Shown: positions 43,995 to 55,476 of the stretch, piece by piece | Position numbering within the stretch: position 1 is the stretch's first letter | How the letters are laid out: each line of letters starts with the position of its first letter | DNA from: Plumapathes pennacea | Taxonomy: Eukaryota > Cnidaria > Anthozoa > Antipatharia > Myriopathidae | Assembly (NCBI GenBank): GCA_964036295.1 | Contig: OZ038473.1 | Coordinates: 7,285,501 to 7,349,500, forward strand | DNA length: 64,000 nucleotides | Direction of reading: 5' to 3' | The notes under the pieces: model-generated | Told to the model about the DNA's origin: nothing | The model's database searches: none | Seen by the model: only the letters and a program-made list of their open reading frames with translations | Made by a program: the position numbers and the translations under genes

Positions 43995-44165
43995 ATGGAA
44001 AACTTAAAAACTGGAAAACTTGAAACACAACAGTCTCGCGAAGCTCGTCTTCAAATAAGAAGGGAACAGGCACGAGCAAGGCGAAATCGTGAAACGGTCG
44101 AACAGCGCCAAATACGTCTAGAGAAAAGACGACAATCATGTTATGACCGACAGCATCATGAATAG
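43995..44165 (+). pseudogene. Arg/Glu/Gln-rich ORF of family H
   Basis: 56 codons starting MENLKTGKLETQQSREARL, with the ARRNRETVEQRQIRLEKRR pattern. The same protein is encoded inverted at 57948-57733, where the codon after HHE is Arg (CGG); here it is TAG, after which the frame stays open for ~40 codons more. This kind of basic ETxEQRxxR stretch is often seen upstream of Helitron/PIF1 helicase proteins, which is suggestive only. Confidence 0.55.
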
Positions 44166-44710
44166 AAGCGTGCCGAAGAAACGACTCCGCAAAAAAGAAC
44201 AGCGCTTGAAAGCAAATCGGGAGCTATATATCCAGAATATATGCAAGGGCAGAATCGAACCGAAGAAAAGACACATCGTACAACAAAGTACGATCGCGAC
44301 GCCGTTTTGTGTTAAACTCAGATACTTATTCAGAAAGGACAAGCAACAAAGGTTAGTGGAAATCGAACAATCACCGTGGCAAATTTCACAGTTTGACCGT
44401 TCACAGGATTATCCAAGTTTTGACAAGATCGCCGCGGGCGTTCAATGCAATGGAGATTGGAATTTTCGAATTGTACGAGGGCTGCTCAGTATTTCGAATC
44501 ACTGAAGGATAATGTAGACGATAATGTTTGGCGTTTTGCTTCATTTGCTGGAAAAGAAACACTACGACTTTCAGGAACCGGTGAGTTTTTAATAAATACA
44601 GTTGACTGCACTTTGTGTACATTTCAACATTCGCAGTATATTTTGTGGTTTGATGCCCCGGGACTGTGATGAAGGCGAGTTGTGACCTTTTCGCTAATTT
44701 TCGAAGCTAT

Positions 44711-45594
44711 TGATACGAAGGAAAGTTACTCGCTGTGGCTGCTCGGAGAGGTACCGGAGTATCAGGAACGGAGGCCTTCTTCTTTTCCCAACACCGATTT
44801 ATTAACTCCAACTAGAGTTACAAATTGCCAACTCTAGAACTAACTGCAAACTCTCTTGAAAAGGGTGTGCTTCCCCTTAAGTAGTAACGCTTACGTAAAT
44901 GACACTTTTGGCCGTCAATCACTACTACGAGCCAATGATAGACTAGCTTACGTCAGAACTTAACTACGAAGCAGCAGATGTTCAATAACATACGCACTAA
45001 GGAAAAACTTTAACTTTAGATTTTTAAACTAGTTACGCATAAACGGAATGAGCTAGATTTAAGAACAGTGGTAAAGTAAATTACGGGATACTATCCAGTG
45101 TAAAAATTATAAAGTCTTAAGCAGTAAAAACCAGTAAAAGTACCTAACAACGAATATTAGAAAATCAACATTACGTAATGACGCTGTTCCAGGTAGGCTC
45201 CGCCTCTAAGGAGAGCCAGAACTTGGTCGTAAACAACTTAATGAATTTTCACACTTTCCAGGTTAAGTACAAGCTAAACAATAAGGTTAATTCCAGAAAT
45301 GCAAATATACGCTAAACTTAGTTAGACTAATTCAAGTAACGAACACTTGCTAAGTTCTGGCCAGTTGTGATTGGCCAAAAGGTAAAAGGTCATTAGTACT
45401 AAAGGTAACGGAGATTAACTAACGTGATTGGTACCAGTAGCAGGTGGATATAGTAATGAAAACTTTAGATAGCATTAAAATTACACTGTGCGGTTGATCT
45501 AAATAATCGAGTGGGTAAATACTAGATGCTAAATATTACCCAAAATATAACCCATAAAAGTTATAAGGAAATAGTGGAAATCTCTTCCGTAACA
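44711..45594. mobile_element. Solo LTR-like insertion, 884 bp
   Basis: Starts TGATACGAAGGAAAG and ends CTTCCGTAACA, so it is TG...CA with short inverted ends (TGATACG/CGTAACA). It is flanked by a 4-bp direct repeat CTAT (44707-44710 and 45595-45598). It interrupts family H exactly within AAGCTATTTCAGAGTGCC, which is continuous in the copy at 23325-23345. No coding region. Best read as a solo LTR left after recombination between two LTRs; a MITE is less likely. Superfamily unknown. Confidence 0.8.
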
Positions 45595-46429
45595 CTATTT
45601 CAGAGTGCCTTCGTGCAAGATAACCTTTGCCGTTATTTTGAATCGTGTGTGAACCAGACAATATAACTAATATATTCGCATAGTTAACGTATTCCGAGAC
45701 AAACAAGCAGCCTTCGCTTCCAGTTTTAAATGTTTTTCGCACTTGAAGAAACGTACTTTATAAAATAAAAAAACATGCACGTATTTGGTTAGGATGCAGC
45801 GTTGGTTGGAGCAATCGCGGCTTCTGTTAAAAGAAAAAAAAAAGAAATCGAAGATCGACTTCGCTGACCGAGAAAACTGATTGACATGCCGTATTTACAC
45901 CCGACACATTTACCTCGGTGAAAGCATTTACTTTTACTGCAGTAAACGTACCACGCGTGTAGACAATTATATATAAAACCTTGCTAAATGTAGTTCATGA
46001 AGAAATGTACTGTAATAAATGCAAATTTACCACCTTGCAGATTACAAATTTAACGCGGTAATTTTTTTACTGCGGTAAATGTCTCTCGTGTAAACACGGC
46101 ATCTGAGTCACGATTCTAATTGCGCATGGCTTTCCTTAGCTTGCTGTAGTTCGTCTGGAAAGTTGTCTTAGCGAATTTTGGAGAAATTCACGAAAACTTC
46201 AAAACGCATCACTCTGCATTACACGTAGCTGAATTATACCAAACTCCGTGCGACAAACGTATTTTTTAGCGGCCGACCGACTGGTGACGTTGCGATACAC
46301 AACCATGGTTTGTAAACGATTGATAATCACCAAAGGGAAAATAGAGAAGAATCCCACATCCCGAAAATCCACCCACAGAGCGAGGGGATATCTGCGATTA
46401 TCGTATTTCTAGTAGTTCCGTATCTTGTG

Positions 46430-46870
46430 ACTGAAAATATTAAAATATGCATGCTGATAACTTTCTCTCGAAGTATTGTTTTAATACCGGCTTCTGTCGC
46501 CAGTTTCGGCTAGCGTATTTGCTCAGAGCAGTCGGGACCTGGGGTTTTAAATGATTTAGTCAGATGTCTGTTTTTCTTTCAAGACCTGTAACTGTCTATT
46601 CGAGAAATGCTGCAATCTGACACGCGGTTATTGCAACGAGAATTATTCACAAGCCCTTTAAAGTATGATTAGATTTGAAGCCCGTGTATAATTTGAAGTA
46701 AACCGTTCAAATTTTGATTTGATTCTGGGAGAAATCGTGCTGTTGAGCGGGTTCACATTGAAAACAATTCGAGCTCATTAAATATGCATGCCTGAGTCCA
46801 GATCATACATTCCAGAGTAAAACAAAATTGCACAGAAAGCCTATTTAATTGTACTGCATATGAATTCAAA
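46430..46870 (-). repeat. Family I repeat, copy 3 (inverted)
   Basis: Reverse of 42570-42900 with additional family sequence (ATAATTTGAAGTAAACCGTTC, GGGTTCACATTGAAAACAATT). Confidence 0.72.
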
Positions 46871-47255
46871 ACTGGAAAGTCAGTGTTCCATTTTTCTCGT
46901 ATGACCAATTTCACAATTCAAGTATTAACTGTTTGAGAATGTGCCCTGCATGTCGACTTTCAAAGAAATGATTGCATCAAAACTTCGATAAAACAAAGGC
47001 TGCTCTTGTTGAGCAGTACCAAACTAATAGTCGCCAGAGCGAGGGGGTATCTGCGATTATCGTATTTCTAATTTACTTGAAAAAATAAAAAATCCAACTT
47101 ATCCCGGTGAGTAGTGTAGACAATGCTCGACACACTGGAGTCTATTGTTCTGGATGCTCTGGATAACGTCCGTTTTCAGATTGCGTTTCGAGACAGAAGC
47201 ACGTTCTACTTAACAATTAGATTGTGAGTTCGAAATTTCTGTGAGGTATATAATG
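46871..47255. other. Unassigned; family H end at 47073
   Basis: An isolated family H 3' end (TATCTGCGATTATCGTATTTC then TAAT) lies at ~47050-47075. A 34-codon plus-strand frame from ATG 47123 ends at a possible donor (AGATT|GTGAGT), not called as a gene. Confidence 0.4.
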
Positions 47256-48723
47256 TTGTTTTTGTCGGATATTAAGCCCTTGTGTCAATTGTTTGTTGGA
47301 GAGTGAAGTTGTATGGGGCGATAACATGAGACTTTAGATGAGTGAAAAAAGAGAGGGGCGTAGTGTGGCGGAAAGTTAGTATGAATGAAGAAAAATGAGA
47401 GATACGAATAGGAGCGAGTGGATAAAAAAATAAGTGGCGGTAGCGGATAAGCGTGTAAAGGCTGTAGCAGGGATAGTAAATGTAAGGGGTAACAAAAAAT
47501 ACGTGTGAAAAATGGCAATGTAGGAGCACGGGGGGCACCTGGGAAATGGGAAGGGGTTGTTATGTAACAATGTGAAGTAGCAGCGCGCAGAAACAATTGT
47601 GGTAGGAACAAAGCACAATAAAAGGCCAGCGTATCAATTAATGATGAAACAACGGTATATATATGTAGGAAACGGGCGCTCTTAGGAGTGTTGTTTATGT
47701 GACCATTTGATGAATCGCCAGTCGAGACAACCACGCCATTATCATCAGGGGCATAGTGGCCTGGCTGCCCATGAAGGTAAAAGTGCCTTGCATGGTACGT
47801 GTTTCAAAATGGTAGGTGGGCACCCATCCATGCCCTACACGTTCCACGGTTGCGAAGTTTTGGCCCAGACCGAATAGTGGGGAAAAAAGGGAGAAAAACG
47901 AGGAGAGGAAACGGTCACAACTTCAGCACAAGAGATGACGGGGGAACAATGATAGTCTTACCTCGAAAGGTACCGGAAGGTCCAATCCGTCTGACCAGAC
48001 CCATACTTTGGACAAGTTCTTTAGTTGAAATCTTTTTGCTTGGTTCCATAGCGAATAGCAGTGGCAATCATTTGCCGAAACATTGGCCGAAACAAAAGCG
48101 ACGGAGTTCTGAAGTAATGATTGGAGGGGGGGGGGGGGGGGGTGAGCTAACGAATATGTAGCCAATGAGGAGCACAGTAAAATTTGTGATGACGAGACCG
48201 CAGGGTGTGGGGAGCGGCGGGTGGCAGGTGGGGCCAAGGGGGAGTGGGGACAGAAATGGGGTGGTGGGGTGGGTGGCGTGGAAGCAGAAAGCGCGGGAAA
48301 GGAAGAGTTGAGGCAAGCGTAGTGATATAAAGCTTGTGTGGGGAGTACGGAGCTACTACAGGAAAGTGAGCATATGTTTTTAGATGGATAATGAAAAATT
48401 TATCGGTACTTTGCTTAATGTTTAGCATACAGTGGTAATAAAATGATAGCTAAGTGAGAAATATTGTAATCGAAGGATTAAAAATGTCTCTGAATCGGAA
48501 AAATATTGTGGAATATATACATTCGTAAAAATTTGGTTTCTGATCGTAATATGTTCCAAATCTTCCTGGAAAATTGAATGTTGATCGTGTGAGGCTGCAG
48601 TAATTTTGTGAATCGGTCAGCGGTTTTTCTTGTAGAGCAGTCAGGGATCGGCCATCTTGTTTTGTGACAGACCACTCAGTTACTCGAGTTCCTCCATTCG
48701 TGGCCTTGCTTGTGTTTGTGTGA

Positions 48724-48740
<17 letters not shown>
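47256..48740. other. Strand-asymmetric purine-rich block
   Basis: The plus strand is strongly G/A-rich and C-poor over ~1.4 kb, with a G18 tract near 48125. The minus-strand frames are long only because they are pyrimidine-rich (Pro, Ser, Phe, Leu), and none looks like a protein. No known repeat recognised. A GCATAGTGGCCTGGC stretch near 47750 splits two such blocks. Confidence 0.5.
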
Positions 48741-48754
<14 letters not shown>

Positions 48755-49210
48755 TAAAGCTGTGTAGCCACAAGCAATAAAACATCCAGACAGATATAAA
48801 ATTTCAAATGTATTTTTCCTTCTGTGCCTTCTCTGAATTAGAATCGTTATAGCACATATTTTAGCAATTATCTACACAGTTTTCGTGGTATTCTATAATA
48901 TTTTTCTCAGATTAACCCCTATTCACTCCCTCATATTTATGGCAACACGTGCAAAATAATTCTAAAATAACTTATTAAATATATCGAAAATGCATGCGCA
49001 ACGTTTATAAAATTTACCCATCAAAATTTGGCTGCAATACATAAAATCGTATTAATACTCAGGACTATTTCGGTGTATTTTTCATTTCTGAACTTTCTGA
49101 AGTACTTTAGCAAGGCTACATGATCGAATGAAAGAAACATTTCAACAGGCAATGTACGATAAGCAGAAGAATTTTAAGAGGCAACAGATGTCATTCAAGG
49201 CTATCCTTTT
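48755..49210 (+). repeat. Family A fragments
   Basis: GTGTAGCCACAAGCAATAAA (48760-48785) is the family A terminus seen at 965-990. 49030-49195 (TACGATAAGCAGAAG, GAGGCAACAGATGTCA) is the opposite part of the family. Confidence 0.55.
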
Positions 49211-49271
49211 TCTTAAACACTGGTATTCCCCTTTCTTCCGGTCAGTGGGCCAGTAGCTTTGTTTTATGCTT

Positions 49272-51534
49272 TAGTTGTAGATATTTGTTAGTTCTGGTGC
49301 AAGTTGTTCCGCTGCTTCTTTGAGGATCTTAACAGGTATCCGGTCGTGTCCGACACTTTTGTGTGATTTGATATTCGCCTTGCTGACCTCTTCCGTTGTT
49401 ACAGCATTAAATTCAAACAAGCCGCTTGTTTTGTTGTTTCGAGCAATTTCTTGTACACTCGGGTGATCTATAAAATCAGCTTCCTTTTGGTATTTCACAT
49501 TTTCACCTCCAATGTTCAGAGCCATAGTTGCGAAATAATTAGCAAAGTGATCCGCGACTTTTCTTTGATCTTTTTCAATTATTCCATTTATGCTGATGTT
49601 GATTGTGTTGTTGTCAGTTCCTTGTGCCTTTGTGTCGAGGAATGGCTTGAACGTTTTATAGAATTGCCTTGGTTTGGACTTCAAATGATCAGTTTTTTCT
49701 CTCCAGTATTGTTTTATAGCTTTACGTCGCAATCTTGTTGACTCGTTCCTCCATTTGTTTTGGAGTTCGCGGTTCTCTTGCGTCGGTTTCTTGTGGAATC
49801 TCCGGGCATATTTACGCTAGGCTCTAATTGCGTTTTTCCATTCAGTCGTCATGTAGGCTACGTCTCTCGCTCTTACCCTCATCTTCTTTTGTGGAGCGTG
49901 ATCGTCTAGCACAGTGTTCAATAGGGAGGTCCAATAATGGTATCGCTCGTCGAGGGAATCGAACATGTCCCCAACATGCCAAGGAGCCGTCGCAAGATCT
50001 CTATTGAGATCGTCCATGTCCGTGTTTTTGAAACTCCTGAAGTGTATTATTCTGCTTCTATATTGTATGACCCTGAGTGACATAATTCCATAAACCAGAC
50101 AGTGATCACTCAGTCCCGGATCAAAAACATTGCAATTTTTGAACTTCTCTGCTTTGTAGGTGAGGATAACATCGAGGAGGGCACTAGAGAGTGGAGTGAT
50201 TCTTGTTGGTTCGGTGATGAGTCATTCGAGTCCTTGCGATTCTTCCAAATCCACAAGTATCTTGCCTTCTCTCTCTTCTGGCTTGAGTCTGTCAAGATTT
50301 AGATCTCCCATAACAATGATAAAGTGTTTTTGGAGAGATGCCCAGCTACATATTGAGTTTAGCTCATGCTCCACTTTGAGAAGATAGTCCCGTTCTTTTC
50401 CTTTCGGTGATCTGTATACACCAAGAAATATTACGTCGTGACTGCCAATCCTGCTCTGAATGACTAGAGGCTCGATGGTTTTGTAGGCGCATGGAAGGCC
50501 GAGCTTCTTGGAGGGTATGGACGACGATACAAATGCCATAATACCTCCACCACCCTTTTTACGATCATTGCGGAAGATGTTAAATTCGTCGATTTTAAAT
50601 TGGCTGTTGGGATAGGAGGCACCTATCTTGGTTTTGGTGATGAATGCCACATGTGCCTTTATGTCTTCAGTAATAATAGATTTGAGTTCCTCAAATTTAT
50701 TCTGGGTACTGTTAATATTCAGGTGGAAGAGAAGTAGGTCTCTCGAGTCCCTCTTTCTGATCTCCATGACTTCTGGTTGATTTTTCAACAACTTCGCTGG
50801 CTCGTCAGTACGGTCAGGATCGTTGGTGGATCAGAGGTTTCTCCATAAGACATTGAGTTGTTCTTTCTTTCTTCAACAATAGAGGTCCCCCGAGAATCTT
50901 GAAGGTCCAAATTTGCATATGGTTCATCGTCGTTCTCGTTAATATATCATCTTGATTCTCGCCATTGTTTATCGGTGAGTTTATCGATGTGCTTTCTTCA
51001 AGCAGGCAGTCCTCGAGCCTGAATGACATCGAATATAGAGAACAAGTCCAGTCGATATCTGGATAGTCCATGTAGTACTTGAAACCCGCCTTGCTAAAGT
51101 TCAAGCGTGTGACCAGACATTACACTCAGCACACAACAAGGCGTCTTGATTTGATCGAACGTTTTTTTCACACTCCTTGCAGGGGTATTTTGGGGTTCTC
51201 TTGTTTGTAGGTCCTGGATTTTTGTGTACATCTCCTCCCAGAATTATTCTGCTAAGCTGCAAAGTTCTTGTGTCATTCGCAGTGAAGAGAATTCTCAAAG
51301 ACAGATACGATTTGCCACGTCTCGTACTTGAGCTCTCGGAGTATTCATTTGTAAAATAAGAGCCAAGTTCCATTGCCTTTCCTTACTTCGTGCTGGACGG
51401 GTTAGTCCGCGGGCAGGAGATAGTTTGTCAGCTTTATCTCGTTTCACTGATGTCATTAGGAGCAGGAAAGTCAGAAAAGTCAGAAGTTTTAGCGAGCTCG
51501 GCAAGGTGTGACTGACCGCCATGATGCCACGCAT
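49272..51534 (-). pseudogene. CR1-like LINE with NPGP/PHD N-terminus
   Basis: Minus-strand order: ATG near 51534 with a hydrophobic leader (LKLLTFLTFLLLMTSV); GGDVHKNPGP (51235-51209); PHD-like zinc finger (YPCKECEKNV-SN--ALLCAEC); apurinic endonuclease domain (LLLFHLNIN, GDLNLDRL, 50791-50222); linker (50083-49820); start of the RT domain (HKSVGHDRIPVKILKEAAEQ) ending abruptly at 49272. Frameshifts near 51370, 51100, 50800, 50220 and 49790 break it. The endonuclease Glu position reads ITKTKI where ETK is expected. The RT core and 3' UTR are lost, which is unlike normal 5' truncation. Confidence 0.85.
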
Positions 51535-51559
51535 AAAGTATGAACATTTGGCTGTGGCT

Positions 51560-51630
51560 AGTCTGAATGTTGATCTTTTACACTATCGACTTTTTTTCTT
51601 GTGGGGGTGGGGGGGGGGGGGGGGGGACTG
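51560..51630. repeat. T-run followed by G tract
   Basis: CTTTTTTTCTTGTGGGGGTGG and a long G run to 51627, directly upstream of the LINE 5' end. Could form a G-quadruplex. Confidence 0.7.
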
Positions 51631-51790
51631 TGAGCATTTCTTCTATAAACGTCAGCGAAAGTGCTCCATTTTACGCGAATGACGTTTCTCTTGCCCGAAA
51701 ATCGGTTATCCCGTGGATTGAGAAACACAAATGTATTTCTTTAAAGTGCTTTTTTCTCAAAACTGTGACACTTCTGGTAACTCTGCCTTT
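51631..51790 (-). repeat. Family J repeat, copy 1
   Basis: Inverted relative to 58213-58400 (GTGAGCGTTTCTTCTATAAACGTCAGC-type, AAATACATTTGTGTTT, CAGAAGT--C-CAGTTTTGAG). The plus-strand reading of the other copy is a basic 68-codon frame. Confidence 0.6.
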
Positions 51791-52241
51791 AGATATTGAC
51801 AAAAACAACGACCGAGATCGGAAAGACCGAGATCTCGGTTAACCGGGCTGGCCCGCCCTCTCATATAAACACATCGGAATTTTTTCAAAGGAAGTAGTGG
51901 GAGGGTGAGATCTCGGTAACCGGGCTCATATTAAGAGGTAAGGTCGTAAGGCTTGTGGGATATGGCTTAATTTACATAATCAGAATACTGCACAATGTGC
52001 TGGTAAGCTGAAGCCACAGAATAGGGCACAAAGGCCACGGTGGTAGCGGGCATTACCCCTTGATCTACCAAACAAAATTGTGAGCCCAAGCAGCCATGGA
52101 CAGCTGTTTCGGCCTTATTAGGCCTCGTCATATGAAGAGGCCCTTAGACAGCTTTTACACTCAACTAAAGAACGCTCCGAGACTTGCAAGCCCGGAAAAG
52201 CGCAATTAGATCGTGAGTCGATCAATTTTTCCCGGTCAGCA
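51791..52241. other. Direct repeats; no gene
   Basis: GAGATCTCGGTTAACCGGGCT (51829) recurs as GAGATCTCGGTAACCGGGCTC (51907), a short MITE-like unit. From ~52205 the sequence is family H (inverted), the left flank of Gypsy element 2. Confidence 0.5.
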
Positions 52242-52246
52242 AAGTC

Positions 52247-52332
52247 TGTGACGTCATTAACCTAGTTACTTAGCTACGCTCACAAGTCTCCTGTTGCCTT
52301 TACTTAACACGGCCAGTGGCCTAAACGATACA
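52247..52332 (+). repeat. 5' LTR of Gypsy element 2, internally deleted
   Basis: TGTGACGTCATTAACCTAG through CAGTGGCCTAAACGATACA. Compared with the 3' LTR it lacks ~68 bp in the middle. Upstream is AAGTC (52242-52246), repeated at 55477-55481. Downstream is the primer-binding site TGGTGTCAGCAGTGG (52333-52347), complementary in style to a tRNA 3' end (tRNA-Leu is usual for related elements). Confidence 0.9.
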
Positions 52333-52461
52333 TGGTGTCAGCAGTGGCTTTCGCAGTATTATAACCGGTGTTCCAGTGGAGAGCAACCTCGACAAATACC
52401 GTCTCGAGAAGACAACGAACTATCGCGCCGGATAGGCGCGCCTGGAATTTGAGACACAACG

Positions 52462-53252
52462 ATGCCAAACGAAGAACAACCTGTTGTGATAAACACGCCG
52501 CCTCTGGCCTTCACAGCTAACGTTTCGCTTCCCAAGTACTTCGATACCAAAAGAAACCTAGCTGCCAACTGGAAAAAGTGGCTGCAGGTGTGGAAGGCGT
52601 ACGAACTCGCTACGGGTTTGGAAAAACACTCTTCAGCGATGCAAGTTGCTGCGTTGTCACGTGTATCGGCTCCGATGCCCTGGAGATAACGTAGGACTTC
52701 CGTTTGCATCAGAAGAAGAGAAACAAGACATCGGCAAAGTTCTTGAATTAAGGCAGAATTATTGCACTGGAAAAACAAATGTTATTTATGAAAGATACAA
52801 GTTCAACAATCGCTCCAAAGAACAGGAGAGTCGATCGATGTTTATGCAAGAGGTCTAATTCGTGATCGGTTGGTTTGTAGTAGTGGGGACACTAGTGCGA
52901 GAAAAAAAAACTCCTCCGGGAACCGAAGTTCACATTGGATAAGTGTCTTGATAGCTGTCGAGCAGAGGAAGCAACCAATGTCCAGATCCAAGCCATGTCA
53001 AGTCAAAGCAGTCTCGTCAAGGAGCTAAGCCAGGTCAATTTTGTCAACCCATTGCATGGGAAAGCCAATGTCATCAATGATTGCAAGTACTTCGGTAAAT
53101 CTCATGAAAGAAAGAAAGAAATGTGCCCTGCTTATAGCCGAGTGTATAAGAAATGCAAGAAGTGGAATCATCTAGCATTCAAATGTCAGAGTCAGGAGAA
53201 GAAAAATACATGCAAGAAGCCAGGGTTTCAGAAGAAAGTACATACCCTATAG
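52462..53252 (+). pseudogene. Gypsy element 2 gag, broken
   Basis: ATG at 52462. The N-terminal block has NLAANWKKWLQVWKAYELAT, then, after a frameshift near 52680, LPFASEEEKQDIGKVLELR and YERYKFNNRSKEQE. A zinc-knuckle-like region follows near 53085-53200 with spacing C...GKSHE...C...KKCKKWNH...C, where two expected cysteines are replaced. Further frame breaks occur near 52850. It encoded the capsid-forming Gag; it cannot now be translated through. Confidence 0.88.
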
Positions 53253-53269
53253 CATAGCACTTCATCAGA

Positions 53270-55204
53270 AGAGGAGGAACTACTAGGCATAATGGCTGTG
53301 ACATTCTCCTCAGAGGAGGTCAATGCAACTGAAAGGAACACTGTGAGTGACTCTCCATATCCAAACAGGATTTTTGCGGCCATAGAGATAGATGGAAAGA
53401 TGGTAAAAATGCAAGTTGATTCTGGCGCATAATGTAATGTTCTTCCGAAGAGATATCTTCCAGAGGGTGCAGAGATACATAAGACAGACAAGCAGCTCAC
53501 AACGTACAACAAAGATTAGATGTCAGCAGCTGGAACAGCTAGAGTCACCATGTGTAACCCTAAAACGCGCAAGAAATATAATGCAGAGTTTGTTCTGGTT
53601 GATGGCAACTACATGCCCATAATAGGAGCTTCTGCAGCGCAGCAGATGGGCCTCCTAGTAGTTCAGCATTGAATATTTCTCATGCACACAGTAGTGAAGT
53701 TCCTGCTATTGCAAAGAACGAGATGCGCATAAAGGAGCAGACATTGATGAATTATACAGACATTTTCCAATGGTTAGGAAAAATGGAAGGCAAACTACAG
53801 TTGAAAGTGGATAAATAAGTCTTACCAGTAGTTATGGCCACTCAAAGAGTGCCCCAAGTGCTGAATCGGAAATTTAAGGAAGAGACTGGCCACATTATAG
53901 GAGAAAGTAGATGAGCTTACCAGCTGGGTCTCAAGCGCAGTTGTCGCGTCCAAATCTAATGGAAAAGTTAGCGTTTGCATAGACCCAAGGCCTCTCAATG
54001 AAGCCCTAAAGCAAAGTCACTACCCGTTACAAGTGATTGATGAAATACTTTCAGAGTTAGAGAGTGCAAAGGTGTTCACCAAAGCAGATTTAAAGGATGG
54101 CTTTCTCCAGACTGAGTTGGATGAGGAATCAAGCTCCCTCACCACGTTCCAAACACCATGGGGTCGCCATCGCTGGCTCAGAAGAATGAAGAATGTTAGC
54201 CGATACAGAACTGAAGAGGAAACTGAGTCCATCCATGGAGTTGACTTTCTCCCTATTACAGAGCCCCAGTTGAAGGAAATCCTAGAGAGGCAGTGTACTG
54301 GCCTGGAATGAACGCAGACCTTACCGACTATATCGTAAAATGTGACATCTGCTCAACCTGCCAGAGGAACCAACCAAAAGAACCCCTTATCTGTCATGAG
54401 ATAGCTGATCAACCATGGAAAAAGATTGGAGTAGACGTGTTCACGCTGGACAATATGGACTACCTTTATGTAGTAGACTATTACTCGAGCTACGTTGAGG
54501 TGAACAAACTGGAGAACAAGACTGCAGAAGGAATCGCCAAGAAGCTCAGGAAACAGTTCTCAGCCCATGGGATCCCCAATTAAATAATCAGTAATAATCA
54601 TGACAATATGCCCTTTCACTCCCAAGAATTCAGAGAGCTTGCAGCCAGTTTTGACTTTGAAGTTGTCACAAGCTCCATTGGCTATCCCCAGAGCAATGTT
54701 AAGGTGGAAAACGCCATAAAGACTGCCAAGAACATTATGAAGAAGGCCAAGCGAGCAGGCACCAATGTGTACTTATCACTCTTGGACTGACGGAATACCC
54801 CCTCAGAAGGGCTATCCAGCTCACCTGCACAAAGAATGTTTGGCCGTAGAACAAGGACACTACTGCCAACTACGCACAATCTGTTGAGACCAAAGGTACC
54901 GGAAGATGTGAAAGAGAAACTTCTTGAGTGGAAAAGTGTACAAATAAAGTACTACAACAGAGGTTCAAAGGAACTGTCGTCCCTTCACTCAGGAGAGGTC
55001 GTACGAGTAGCCCCTAAGCCAGGTGACAGAGAGTACAAGTGGCAGAAGGCCCGAGTTGAGCATCAGGTGGATGTTCGTTCATATGAAGTCAGAACAGAGG
55101 ATGGGAGACTATATAGGAGGGAGCGTCGACACTTGCGACAGTCTCGGGAGCCATTTTATCAGACTCCAAACCTACCAGCAACCCTACCTTCGCAGAACCA
55201 GTAA
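53270..55204 (+). pseudogene. Gypsy element 2 pol, deleted and broken
   Basis: Protease DSGA at 53418-53429 is followed at once by TAA (53430). RT is represented only by its N-terminal part (PRPLNEALKQSHYPL, FTKADLKDGF with the first catalytic Asp) and ends at ~54180. A deletion removes the catalytic DD motif and RNase H and joins to the linker (VDFLPITEPQLKEI). A second deletion removes part of the integrase zinc finger. Integrase core (VDVF..., ...VENAIKTAKN) and C-terminal domain remain, with stops at 54583 and 54788. It is the same broad clade as element 1. Confidence 0.92.
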
Positions 55205-55324
55205 GGTGTAATGCCTATAGATCAGTTAGCCAAGCCCAAACCTACGGATGCCCCACTGAGGCACAAACCACTGACCAAGCCAGTTTGGAAGTATTCACAC
55301 CACCCGATGATGCAGCGAGTGGCG

Positions 55325-55476
55325 TGACGTCATTGACCTAGTTACTTAGTTACGCTCGCACCACGTGTTTTATTGTGCCATGCTCTTGAAGTGAAGACTT
55401 AAGAGTAAACCTGACTTACGTGTTGCTAAGTCTCTTGTTGCCTTTACTTAACTCGACCAGTGGCCTAAACGATACA
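55325..55476 (+). repeat. 3' LTR of Gypsy element 2
   Basis: TGACGTCATTGACCTAGTTAC through CAGTGGCCTAAACGATACA, 152 bp, matching the 5' LTR on both sides of the latter's deletion. The left edge could start a few bases earlier. It is followed by AAGTC, the target duplication. Confidence 0.88.

Larger units (their letters stand above)
43736..46413 (+). mobile_element. Family H (Helitron-like), copy 4, with nested insertion
   Basis: Begins TCCCCGAGCGAAGCG and ends GCGATTATCGTATTTCTAGT at 46413. It is 1.79 kb after subtracting the 888-bp nested insertion (44711-45598). There are no terminal inverted repeats. The 5'-TC and 3'-CTAGT ends, recurring in several copies, fit Helitron rules. It contains an Arg/Glu-rich frame (43995-44165). 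No Rep or helicase domain is present, so it would be non-autonomous. Confidence 0.6.

Noticed and set aside
47123-47226. 34-codon plus-strand frame ending at a possible donor
   Set aside because: No following exon found and no family recognised.
47285-47734. 149-codon minus-strand frame rich in Pro, Ser and Phe
   Set aside because: Open only because the minus strand is pyrimidine-rich; composition explains it.
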